A DNA stretch of 64,000 bases from Tolypothrix brevis GSE-NOS-MK-07-07A (lineage in GTDB: Bacteria; Cyanobacteriota; Cyanobacteriia; Cyanobacteriales; Nostocaceae), in NCBI GenBank assembly GCA_019358985.1, contig JAHHIJ010000010.1, positions 1-64,000 of the forward strand, written 5' to 3'. Under the pieces are notes generated by a model that saw nothing but the letters and a program-made list of their open reading frames with translations, was not told where the DNA came from and did no database searches. Within the stretch, counting starts at the first letter, position 1. Each line of letters starts with the position of its first letter. Positions 1 through 9,272 of the stretch are shown here, in pieces. A program made the translations under genes and the position numbers.

Positions 1-506
1 TCTTTACAACACGTTAAATTTATCGACGTACATTGCAAAATCATCTCGAAAATATGCAATGCCCAAATTTGAATTGTCTTATACCAAGTTGCGAGTAAAG
101 ATGTCATTCTCAGCAAAGCGTGTATGCTTTACTTCGCATAACCCACCCAGAACTTAAGTTCTGAGCTAATAGCTAAAGTCCACTTAAGTGGACTGAAATT
201 CTCTCAAGAGGACTTGAGCTATCAGCCATTCGTTTATAACCCCAGGCAAGTCAAATAGGAATGAAATAACCTTGCTTCACTTGCGACTTAGTATTAGTAC
301 TCCCCGAACTTGAAAGGATTTACGCTATTCCCCAAACTGAAAAGGATTGATCAGGATTTACGCTGTTGTCGGACTGGAATTAATGTTACTCGTTTTCGAC
401 TTAAGAAAAACTGATTAAAAAACCGCAGAGACGCAGAGAGCGCAGAGAAAAATGTGGCAAGAAAGTAAAAAATGAGAAATTCGTAGTGAGCGCTTTAGCG
501 CTCAAA
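1..506. other. Palindrome-rich spacer, no gene seen
   Basis: No supported coding region. The stretch holds several short perfect palindromes: around 149-164 (centre AACTTAAGTT) and 176-193 (centre CACTTAAGTG), plus a fragment of the CGCAGAGACGCAGAGAGCG repeat at about 424-448 that recurs inverted near 58740. A further palindrome (TAGTGAGCGCTTTAGCGCTC) at about 484-503 abuts the end of the next gene. Such motifs are common intergenic repeats in cyanobacteria. The remaining hgl genes would be expected to the left of the window. Confidence 0.6.
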
Positions 507-2240
507 TTACTTACGCTTGGATAATTGCATGGGCCAAATTACGGCTTTTGCTCCCATAATCCGTGAGTAAATTTCTCCTTCGCGACTGTGTAAAATGAAA
601 TTAGCTGTTACGCCGGTTTGGGTTTTTCCTTCGATTTCGCACGAGACATAAAATGGTTCGTTGCATGGTGTGACTGCAAATTGTTCGGAATGAGTCAACT
701 GTCCGGGTAAACAAACTTCTTGATGAAGATAGCTTAACCAAATCCATAAGGATTGTGTACTCAAGTCAGTTGTGTAAGGATTGTGCCAGCGAACTGGAAA
801 TTGTCCTTGTTGTTGTTCTGTGATGTTTTTCCAAAGACATTCTACAGTAATTTTTTTGGAATTGATGTTTAAAACTCTGGTGATTTGCTGAAAGGCTGGT
901 CCATGAAATAATGTGGAATCTCCATTTTGGTAAAAACCTTTACCAGTGGTGGTGATGATGTTATCTTCTTCTAGATTAAGTCCTTCATAGATAGGAACCT
1001 CTGGCATTTCTCGCAGAAGGGTTACAAAAGCTTTGAAATGATAGTGAGTTTTACCTTGTGGAGTTTTACTCAAAATTGTAGCTTGAAATTCGATACTTTG
1101 AGAACCAACTTTAGCAATTTCTTGCAGTTCTAAAATATGTTCGCTCGCTAAAGTGTGATTGAAAGTAATTCCTTTTAATACTTTGAATTCTCGACAATTG
1201 TTATATGTGTAACCAGGATACAGTTCTTCACAAGCGTTAATCATCCATGACATCGCGCAAGTTGCTGGCAAAACTTCCGAACCAGCGATTGTATGATCCA
1301 CTAAAAAGGGATTAGCTTCTAGTGTCATTTTGCGGCGAATTCGATAACTTTTTAGTTCAGAATCTAACTCTGCTGGTGGTGGAGTAATTGGACTACCAAT
1401 CACAACTTGTGTGGTAGCGTGGTTAACAGCTTTGAGTTCTTTAACTAACATTTTCGTGCCGACTTCTACGGGAATAATATCAATTCCTCTTTCGGCAAAA
1501 GCTTTTTTCAATTCTGGTGTCACCATTCCGCTATCCCAACCACCCCAGTTGATAGCGACGACATGACAAGCGGGATATTTTTGTTTAATTAGATGAGCCG
1601 ATTTGTTGAGAATTTCGTTAGCGATCGCATAATCAGTTTGTCCAATATTACCATAGAAACCAGCTACGGAAGAAAACAAAACTAAATGCTGAAGTTGACT
1701 AGGATGTACGCAAGCTAAAAGATTTTCCAACCCCTTAACTTTTGCTGTGTAAACCTTTTCAAAATCTTGTTCGGTTTTCTTTTCAATTAACTTATCAGCT
1801 AAGTTACCAGCGCCATGTATAATGCCTGTAATGGCTCCTGTACGCTTGACAACAGCGGTGATTTTCTCGTTTAAGGCAATAGGATCTGTAACATCCACGC
1901 TGATATATTCTGCGGTGTTTCCTGTCTTTTCAATACTAGAAATTGTCTCTTTAATTTCTCGGCTGGAAATAATCTTGTTATAAACTTTCTGCACACTCAT
2001 GGGTGTAGGCTTCTCTCCTTGAGAAAGAATATTTTCCATGATGCGTTTTTTCAGTACAGGTTCTTCAAAACAACCTTGAGCAAAGTCAGGCTCCGCTAAT
2101 GCGATCGCACTCCGACCAAGTAATATAAATTTCCCTGGTTGATGCTGCGCTAATTTAATAACACACTGCGCTGTAATGCCTCTTGCACCACCACTAACTA
2201 GAAAAACTGATGTTGTAGGATTTTGTGTTTGTATTGTCAT
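507..2240 (-). CDS. PKS-type ketoreductase-dehydratase protein of the HGL locus
   Basis: A 577-aa protein with a short-chain-dehydrogenase ketoreductase half (about residues 10-290) and a dehydratase hot-dog half (about 305-560). The KR has a glycine-rich NADP loop (SGGARGITAQC) and a Ser...Tyr pair (FSSVAG, then DYAIANE). The DH shows the HxxxGxxxxP motif (HTIAGSEVLP, His about 316) and a DxxxQ second motif (DLSTQ). It lies 106 bp downstream of the polyketide synthase on the same strand, so the two are probably co-transcribed. It would reduce and dehydrate the beta-keto chain on the partner's ACPs. The N-terminal structural half of the KR is missing here and sits at the C-terminus of the upstream protein. 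By position it matches the second gene of the Anabaena hgl cluster, but that is from memory, so no symbol is given. Confidence 0.85.
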   Translation of the reverse strand: MTIQTQNPTTSVFLVSGGARGITAQCVIKLAQHQPGKFILLGRSAIALAEPDFAQGCFEEPVLKKRIMENILSQGEKPTPMSVQKVYNKIISSREIKETISSIEKTGNTAEYISVDVTDPIALNEKITAVVKRTGAITGIIHGAGNLADKLIEKKTEQDFEKVYTAKVKGLENLLACVHPSQLQHLVLFSSVAGFYGNIGQTDYAIANEILNKSAHLIKQKYPACHVVAINWGGWDSGMVTPELKKAFAERGIDIIPVEVGTKMLVKELKAVNHATTQVVIGSPITPPPAELDSELKSYRIRRKMTLEANPFLVDHTIAGSEVLPATCAMSWMINACEELYPGYTYNNCREFKVLKGITFNHTLASEHILELQEIAKVGSQSIEFQATILSKTPQGKTHYHFKAFVTLLREMPEVPIYEGLNLEEDNIITTTGKGFYQNGDSTLFHGPAFQQITRVLNINSKKITVECLWKNITEQQQGQFPVRWHNPYTTDLSTQSLWIWLSYLHQEVCLPGQLTHSEQFAVTPCNEPFYVSCEIEGKTQTGVTANFILHSREGEIYSRIMGAKAVIWPMQLSKRK

Positions 2241-2346
2241 AAATTTCCTCTTAATTATTACGTAGTAAGCACTGAAGTGCTTGAAACGCTTGAAACGCTT
2301 GAAATAAGCATTTATATGTAAAGGTGAGGAAACCCCACCCCTACAA

Positions 2347-5300
2347 CTAACAATTCGCGACGCTGACGATAGTTACTCTACCTTGGGAACCATATCCAAC
2401 TTCACTAATACAATTATTCGGGTCGTGAAGTTCGGCTATGATATGTTGTGCTGACTCTTGAGCATTAATAGCAGGATGCAAATCAATCGCTCGACAAAAT
2501 ACCTTTTGCCATTCCCATTTCAAGGTTTTAGTTAATCCAAATAAACCAGCACTGATGGGACCATAATTTACTTTGTGTTCCAGTCCAAAAGCTCCATCAA
2601 GACGCGCAGTAGTGCAGAACAAACTGCGTCCAGAACGTGCGGCTTCATTCAGAGATTTTTTCAGATGTTTAGCGATGAGAAAAACGTGTTTAACGATCGC
2701 CTTTTCTTCTGCAAGATAAGGAATTCTGCCGTTGTGGCTGACTTGAAAGGCTGGATTGAGATGAATGAAGGCTCCAATTGTGCCATAATTAAGAGCGATC
2801 GCACTCAATTGTTGTTGCAAATGTTCCTCTGTTAAATCCGCAAGCTTGACATTAATCACTCCTGCTGGTAATACCGATGTTTGGAAAACAACCGATTGGG
2901 GGAAACTTAAAACAACCACTTTCCAGCCTTTATCTGTCAGTAATTCAGCCACTTGAGAAGTAGTGAGGGAACCATCATCGGTGATTAAACAGATGTGTCC
3001 CTCTGGTAAATCGAAGTCTAAAGAATCCGGTGGGGGCAGAATTTTGAGTTGGACGGGACGACGTTGCACATTATGTTTAACGTTGTCTAATTCTTCGTCT
3101 GACTCATACTGAAACTTTTTTTTTTCACCTCCAACCAGCTTCTGGAGATAATCGACAATTTGACGGATGGTGCGTAAATCTCCCAATTCCTCTACATTCG
3201 GCTTGGGTAAATCGGGATACATTTCTTGCATTGCTCCCAAGATTTCCACCCGCTTAATCGAGTCAATCCCCAAGTCAGCTTCCATATCCATGTCGAGTTC
3301 TAACATCTCTACTGGATAACCGGTCTTATCACTGGTGATAGCTAACAAAGTTGCACCTAAGTCTGCAATCTCACTAACTGGTGATGCATCTATTGTTTCT
3401 GTTGTCTCAATTTCCGTAACTACTGGTTCAGGAATAACCACTACTGGAGCTTCCGTAGCTGTTTGTACTTCTTGAATAGCTATTTCTACGGAAACTTTTT
3501 CAGAAGCATGAGATTGCAGATATTCGACAATTTGACCGATTGTGCGTTTTTCTGCCAGTTCCTCAAGATTTGGCTTAGGCAAGTCAGGATACATTTCCTG
3601 CAACCCACCGAGGATTTCTACCCGCTTAATCGAGTCAATCCCTAAGTCTGCCTCCATATCCATTTCCATTTCCAGCATCTCGACTGGGTAGCCTGTTTTA
3701 TCACTGGTAATGGCTAAGAGATTGTTACCCAATTCAGTCAAGTTTATCGTCGCACCAGAAGTAGTTACCGTGCTGATTGCTACATCAAGGTTGACTGCGG
3801 GTGCTTCCACAACAGGCTGTAGTGTTTCTACAACCTTGGCTACGGGTGCTTCAACTATAAGTTGTGGTGTTTCTATTACCTTGGCTACGGGTGCTTCCAC
3901 AACAGGCTGTAGTGTTTTTACAACCTTGGCTACGGGTACTTCAACTATAGGTTGTGGTGTTTCTATTACCTTGGCTACGGGTGCTTCCACAACAGGCTGT
4001 AGTGTTTCTATTACCTTGGCTACGGCTACTTCAACTATAGGTTGTGGTGTTTCTATTACCTTGGCTACGGCTACTTCCACAACAGGTTGCGGATTGATGG
4101 TAACTTCAGTATCTACCTGATTCCCAGTCTCTACTAACTGTGTATACTCTTGCTGTATCAGTTGGAAAAAGCTCTTGGTATACTCTACCTGTTCCTTAAG
4201 ATACTCCTCATGAATGCGTAGGGTTTCACCTTGTTGAGAGTGAAACTGCATCATGCTACGCTCTAAACTTGCCTTGAGAACTGGCAGAAGTTCCGACGCT
4301 GATTGTGAAGAGTTACCGTTAGTAAACACAGAATTCTGCTGCTGCATCAGTTGGAAAAATGTTCTCGCATATTCCATCTGATGATTCAGATAAGTTCCGT
4401 GAACTTGTAAATTTTCGCTTTGATTTTGCTGAAACTGTGTCAGGAGGAACTCTAAACTTTCTAAAACCTGTTGGTAATTTAAAGGTTTTTCTGGTGAGTT
4501 AGGCATATGCGACTCCAGAACTGGTTGATGAGATGGAGTTTCTACAGTGGTAATATCACTGAGAACGACGTTTTTATTATGTCCGTTGCTTTTGATGACT
4601 GCTGGTGTGGGAGTAGTCACTTCTATTTCTTCAGTCGTCAAGACGGGAACGACAAGGGCATTATCTTCAGATTTGCTGACGGGTAATGTTACTTGATGTC
4701 CGTCTTGCAAAGCTGTAGCAAAGGCGTTTTTCGTTTTTTCAGAGCGATAGTTGGTCCCGTTTAAACGGACAATTAGCGCTTTGTTTTTCTGCTCAGGGGG
4801 AGCTTCGGGTAGAAGTTGGTAGGGGTCGAGGTTTTTCAGAGATAAACCAGCGACGCGCAACTGAACAACAGCTTCTCGCAAAGAACGATCGCTATCTTTT
4901 TGAGCGCTGGGATTCAAAGCGATCGCTAAATGTGGGCGATCGCCTAAAATATCTTTGACCAAGTTAGAAAGAATTCTCCTCGGTCCAAATTCCACAAAGC
5001 AGTACCCACCAGCAGCATAGATATTTTCTATCTCTTGCTTAAACAGCACCGATTTGCTGAGTTGAGATTCCAAAACTTGATGAATTGCTTGGGGTTCTTG
5101 GGGATACAGCTTACCTGTCACATTGGTGAAAACAGGTATTTGCGGACTGTGGAAGCTGACAGTTTTACTAGCGATCGCAAAGGATTTTTGAGCAAAGGCA
5201 ATCAGCGGTGTGTGGAAAGCCGCAGAAACAGGTAGCAAAACAGCCGCATAACCTTTATCTTGCAAAGCTTGCCGCACCTTGTTGATTTCTGTCGTCAGTC

Positions 5301-7698
5301 CCGCTAAAACAACTTGATTGGGGGAATTTTGATTAGCGATCGTCACTTGAGGAAAGTGCTTTAAAACCGCTTCCACCTTACTGATATCTTCTTTGACAGC
5401 CAGCATCGCTCCCGCATCATGATCGGGGTCTTGGGGAGCCGCCATCGCCTGTCCTCTAGCTTTTACTAGATACAAGTAGTCTTCCTCACTCACAACCCCC
5501 GCAGCCCATAAAGCAGTGAGTTCTCCAAAGCTGTGTCCGGCAACGAAATCTGACTCAAACCCCGCTTGCTGCAAGATTTTATACATCCCTGCACTCAACA
5601 CGCCAATTGCAGGTTGAGCATATTCTGTGCGTTGCAACGCGGCAACTTGAGCATTTTTCTCTGCTTCCTCAAATACCGGTTGAGGAAACACAATTTCTGA
5701 AAGTGGCTGCAAATTGTCTTTCAGCAACAAACTATCCATGTAGCCATAAAGACGCCGCAAGCCGGGGAAATTCATCGCCAGTTCTCGACCCATTTCTAGG
5801 TATTGCGAACCTTGTCCAGAGAAGAGAGAGACGACTTTGCCCTTCAAATTCAGACCAGAGGCGCGGTAATATACTCCTTGGGGATGTTCCCAAGATGGAG
5901 ATGAAGCGCGATTTCTCAAACAATCAAGACTAATTTGTAGGAATTTGGCAGCTTGTGTTAGAGAATCAACAACAAATCCGATTCTAGGGGCATTTAAAGG
6001 AATTTCTCTGGATTTGCACTCTTGAATTAGTGCTGCATAATGTTTGTCCGCATCAGGGAGTTGCAACTTACCTAAAATCTCTTCACATTTGCTCACCAGT
6101 TGCCCGTGAGTTTCTGCAAACAGCAACACCTCACTAGGGGTATTGTGTACGCGGTAAGCGCGAATGTGCTCGTCAGTATGTTCTTCTAAAACAACGTGAT
6201 AATTAGTCCCACCAAAGCCGAAAGAACTTACACCCGCACGTCTTGGGGGTTCACCTTCTGCCCGAATCCAAGGTCTAGTTTGGGTATTCAAATAGAACGC
6301 CGAATTTTTGATATTTAGTTTCGGGTTCGGTTCGGTAATGTTGATTGTCGGGGGCAATATCTTGTGATGTAGCGCCAAAGCCGTTTTAATTATACTTGCC
6401 GCACCCGCTGCCGCTTTGGTATGTCCGATTTGCGACTTCACACTCCCAAGGGCGATATGCTGTTTTTTGTCTTGACTAAAAAACTCTCTCAAGGATGAGA
6501 ATTCGGTGGGGTCGCCTGCCATTGTACCTGTACCGTGCGCTTCCACCAAACCGATACTTTCGGGTGCAAATCCTGCATCTTCATAAGCACGTTCTAAGGC
6601 TTTTACCTGCCCTTCTAGACGCGGTGCATAGATGCTTTTATACCGTCCATCGCTGGATGTGCCGATACCTTTGATGACTGCATAGATTTTGTCATTGTCT
6701 CGTTCAGCATCTTCCAGCCGTTTGAGCAAAATCATACCGATACCTTCACCTAACATCATCCCATCCGATTTAGCATCGAAAGGTTTGACTTTATCACCAG
6801 GAGAAACCGCCGGTGTTTTGCTGAAAGAGATGTAAGCCATGACGGAGTTATCTAAGTCAACTCCACCAGTTAGCATCATGTCGCTGCGATGTTCTGTTAA
6901 CTCGCTAATTGCCAGTTTTAAAGCACCAAAAGAACTCGCACAAGCTGCATCAACTACGCAATTTATCCCGCCAAAATTGAGACGGTTGGCAATTCTGCCG
7001 GCGACTACATTACCTAACATGCCGGGGAAGGCGTTTTCGTTCCAATTTACATAAGCGCTTTTGATTTTATCGACGATTTTTTGAGTATCTTCATCAGATA
7101 AACCGCTGCTTTTTAATACTTTTTCCCAGACCGGATATTGCAACCTGGCTGCTAGCGGCATTGCTAATTGTCCGCCTTGTGCGACACCTAAAACTACACC
7201 GACGTTCTCGCGATTAAACTCACGAACTTCGCTGTAATTGGCATCTTGCATTGCTTCTTTGGCAACGACTAAACTTAGCAATTGGGAAACATCTGTAACT
7301 TCTAAGATGTTAGGAGGTAGTCCGAATTCCATCGGGTTAAAATCAACTTCAGGAATGAATCCGCCTCGTTTACAGTAGGTTTTATCTTTGGTTGTTCTGG
7401 GGTCTGGGTCATAGTATTCGTCTATGTTCCAGTGTGAGGCGGGAACGTCGGTGATACAGTCAATTTTATTAACAATATTATCCCAGTATTCTTGTAAGTT
7501 TCTCGATTGGGGAAAAAGAGAAGCCATGCCAATAATCGCTATAGGATTGTGTTGAAGTTGTCTGTTAATTTTGTTGACTGACATTTTATTTTCCGACTTC
7601 ATTTTTTTCTCCTCTATAACCTTAAGCACGGCTCGTTCACAATTGTTTATCTGGTCTTTCAACTGCTGAAGTGCAGTATCAATTGAATAAGCAGACAT
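2347..7698 (-). CDS. hglE: HglE/PfaA-like polyketide synthase, KS-AT-ACP-ACP-half KR
   Basis: A 1783-aa iterative-type PKS. Order: N-terminal docking-like helix; ketosynthase from about residue 52 with nucleophile Cys253 (VDAACASS), EAHGTGT and GHTKAAAG His motifs; acyltransferase with GQGSQ and catalytic Ser723 (GHSFGE); a long low-complexity linker with about 20-residue Val/Pro/Ala repeats (about 1200-1305); two nearly identical ACPs with phosphopantetheine serines Ser1356 and Ser1480 (both LGIDSIKR); and a C-terminal piece resembling the non-catalytic KR subdomain (FGLTKTLKWEWQ, then RAIDL). PKSs of this layout make the long-chain polyhydroxy alcohol of heterocyst glycolipids and are related to PUFA synthases. 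The locus (divergent hgdBC, KR-DH next door) supports HglE. Tandem ACPs usually raise throughput. The exact paralogue assignment is an inference. Confidence 0.85.
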   Translation of the reverse strand: MSAYSIDTALQQLKDQINNCERAVLKVIEEKKMKSENKMSVNKINRQLQHNPIAIIGMASLFPQSRNLQEYWDNIVNKIDCITDVPASHWNIDEYYDPDPRTTKDKTYCKRGGFIPEVDFNPMEFGLPPNILEVTDVSQLLSLVVAKEAMQDANYSEVREFNRENVGVVLGVAQGGQLAMPLAARLQYPVWEKVLKSSGLSDEDTQKIVDKIKSAYVNWNENAFPGMLGNVVAGRIANRLNFGGINCVVDAACASSFGALKLAISELTEHRSDMMLTGGVDLDNSVMAYISFSKTPAVSPGDKVKPFDAKSDGMMLGEGIGMILLKRLEDAERDNDKIYAVIKGIGTSSDGRYKSIYAPRLEGQVKALERAYEDAGFAPESIGLVEAHGTGTMAGDPTEFSSLREFFSQDKKQHIALGSVKSQIGHTKAAAGAASIIKTALALHHKILPPTINITEPNPKLNIKNSAFYLNTQTRPWIRAEGEPPRRAGVSSFGFGGTNYHVVLEEHTDEHIRAYRVHNTPSEVLLFAETHGQLVSKCEEILGKLQLPDADKHYAALIQECKSREIPLNAPRIGFVVDSLTQAAKFLQISLDCLRNRASSPSWEHPQGVYYRASGLNLKGKVVSLFSGQGSQYLEMGRELAMNFPGLRRLYGYMDSLLLKDNLQPLSEIVFPQPVFEEAEKNAQVAALQRTEYAQPAIGVLSAGMYKILQQAGFESDFVAGHSFGELTALWAAGVVSEEDYLYLVKARGQAMAAPQDPDHDAGAMLAVKEDISKVEAVLKHFPQVTIANQNSPNQVVLAGLTTEINKVRQALQDKGYAAVLLPVSAAFHTPLIAFAQKSFAIASKTVSFHSPQIPVFTNVTGKLYPQEPQAIHQVLESQLSKSVLFKQEIENIYAAGGYCFVEFGPRRILSNLVKDILGDRPHLAIALNPSAQKDSDRSLREAVVQLRVAGLSLKNLDPYQLLPEAPPEQKNKALIVRLNGTNYRSEKTKNAFATALQDGHQVTLPVSKSEDNALVVPVLTTEEIEVTTPTPAVIKSNGHNKNVVLSDITTVETPSHQPVLESHMPNSPEKPLNYQQVLESLEFLLTQFQQNQSENLQVHGTYLNHQMEYARTFFQLMQQQNSVFTNGNSSQSASELLPVLKASLERSMMQFHSQQGETLRIHEEYLKEQVEYTKSFFQLIQQEYTQLVETGNQVDTEVTINPQPVVEVAVAKVIETPQPIVEVAVAKVIETLQPVVEAPVAKVIETPQPIVEVPVAKVVKTLQPVVEAPVAKVIETPQLIVEAPVAKVVETLQPVVEAPAVNLDVAISTVTTSGATINLTELGNNLLAITSDKTGYPVEMLEMEMDMEADLGIDSIKRVEILGGLQEMYPDLPKPNLEELAEKRTIGQIVEYLQSHASEKVSVEIAIQEVQTATEAPVVVIPEPVVTEIETTETIDASPVSEIADLGATLLAITSDKTGYPVEMLELDMDMEADLGIDSIKRVEILGAMQEMYPDLPKPNVEELGDLRTIRQIVDYLQKLVGGEKKKFQYESDEELDNVKHNVQRRPVQLKILPPPDSLDFDLPEGHICLITDDGSLTTSQVAELLTDKGWKVVVLSFPQSVVFQTSVLPAGVINVKLADLTEEHLQQQLSAIALNYGTIGAFIHLNPAFQVSHNGRIPYLAEEKAIVKHVFLIAKHLKKSLNEAARSGRSLFCTTARLDGAFGLEHKVNYGPISAGLFGLTKTLKWEWQKVFCRAIDLHPAINAQESAQHIIAELHDPNNCISEVGYGSQGRVTIVSVANC
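3790..4100 (-). repeat. In-frame tandem repeats in the HglE linker
   Basis: Roughly eight imperfect copies of a 39- or 78-bp unit encode alternating VVEAPVAKV and IETPQPIVEV blocks between AT and the first ACP. The repeats keep frame and contain no stop, so they form a Pro/Val/Ala-rich flexible tether for the ACP pair. Copy number is likely to vary between strains. Confidence 0.8.
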
Positions 7699-9047
7699 AG
7701 GAGGTAGCCTGATTCTTAGTACTGTGGAGTGTGAAGCTACAGCAATTTCTATTGCCTACCAATGCAGAAGCTATCTTTTCTAAGCAGCTAGCTATTCTCA
7801 GAAGCGTTCGCGCTAAATGCTTTTATCGATTAGCAACACTACATAACACAACTGGATGCTTGTATAAGTAATTACTGAACAGGCGATTGCTGCAACAAAA
7901 CTATATTGCAACAACGTAGCTGGTGTTAATAACCACGTTCTTTTTTTTGATAAATGTCATAGCCAGTTTCAACATCCCGGATAATACATTTTATAGAACT
8001 CGCCTTCAAAAAGTTGACAATTACGTTACAAAAAACATCACCTTTAATCGTAATTTATGTAAGAGCCGGAAAAACAATAAAACTATCGTTTCTGTGATGA
8101 GAATGAGGCTTTTTTTAGTAATTATTACTTTTGATATTTTCAGAAAGTAACTTATGCGCCTCACCGCTTTGAAGCATTTGAATTAATACAAACACTAGCA
8201 CAGCTTGGATAAACTGAATAGTTCGTTTTGGATAATTTTAGAAAATAAATAGATTTTTCCTGATGTGAATTTTGAACATAATTGAGTATATAAGTATAAT
8301 TGACGACTTTTATTGATAATCAGATAATTCTCTCTTTTTTGGGTTCTACGTCTATTTTATCTAGATTAAAAAATAAATAACAACTTTTTGTAAATTAATA
8401 TAAAGATTCAATGAATACATCTAAATAATGCATACTCAATAATAGATTTTTTCAAAACAACATCATAATTAAGCCGAGATATACCATCACTTTTAAATAA
8501 AAATAAACTGACAATTTTAGAAAGTTATTTATCAAACAATTCGGAAATTATTGATAGTACACAATAAACATAATATTTCTGAATAATTGCTATATTTCTA
8601 GGACAGCTATTAATCATGAATGAATTGGGAAAAGCAAGCAGATTATTTGCATCTGCCAATTGTGAAGAGGGGTAAAGGGGCAAGGGGGAAGGGGTTTCCT
8701 CTTTCTCTCTCCCCAATCATCAACATTTATTGTCATTAAATGAAGACTGTAAAAAATACGTTTAGTATTTTCAACGACATTTTAATTTGAGGGTTATGGA
8801 GAATAATTAAGTTGACAAAAACAATATTCTTTGCGAAAGTAAAAAACAGGTTTGTGATTTTTGCTTTTATCCAAGTGATTTTATCGGCGCTTCGTTCTGA
8901 TTGATATTTAGGTTTTTTGGTAACGCGCTTTTGGGCACATTTTTTTATCTAATACAAACTTAGGATATTTAAGAGACTTTGCCATAACGCTCTTCTTCAT
9001 TTTGCCGCCAATATACTATGCCATTTTGACAATGAGCTACTACATAC

Positions 9048-9061
9048 GTCGCTAGGTGTAC
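9048..9061 (+). promoter_or_regulatory. Possible NtcA-like site upstream of hgdB
   Basis: GTC-N8-TAC, one mismatch from the NtcA consensus GTA-N8-TAC, about 210 bp before the hgdB start. NtcA drives many heterocyst genes, so the location is sensible. A single degenerate site can easily occur by chance, and no clear -10 box at the correct spacing was identified. Confidence 0.2.
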
Positions 9062-9181
9062 AACAATGCATGAAGAGGTCAGCTTTTCTGAATTCAGAAT
9101 TTAATTAGGTGGGGTCTTAAACCAATCTATTCATCGGCGTTTTCGCACAAAGTTCAACAATAAACTCCTAACTTATAGTAC

Positions 9182-9207
9182 AGACGTTCCGCCGGAACGT
9201 CTCTACT
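9182..9207. repeat. GACGTTCC-type palindromic repeat
   Basis: Perfect inverted repeat with half-site AGACGTTCCG, one member of an interspersed hairpin family seen throughout this window (others near 16160, 17973, 18091, 19406, 23283). Confidence 0.8.
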
Positions 9208-9272
9208 CGATTTCAATTAATTAATGTAGCCGAAATGGCTACTCTCTGGCGTAGCAAAATTGGGATGAAAAT

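Larger units (their letters stand above)
7699..9272. other. Divergent 1.57-kb regulatory spacer between hglE and hgdB
   Basis: AT-rich DNA with no convincing gene; the short open frames here lack ribosome sites and family features. It must hold the promoters of both divergent HGL transcription units. Visible elements are a purine-rich repeat remnant at about 8666-8714 (stretches of GGGG/AAGGGG) and a GACGTTCC palindrome at 9182-9207. A near-consensus NtcA half-site pair is listed separately. The length suggests a long 5' leader or a lost small gene. Confidence 0.6.

Noticed and set aside
3710-4120. 136-codon plus-strand frame rich in Thr/Gly/Ser repeats
   Set aside because: It is the antisense of the HglE linker repeats; no ribosome site and composition follows the repeat.
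7923-8150. 75-codon plus frame in the hglE-hgdB spacer
   Set aside because: AT-rich, no ribosome site, no protein-like features; likely random.
8525-8716. 63-codon minus frame
   Set aside because: Starts inside a purine-rich repeat and shows no family or ribosome site.
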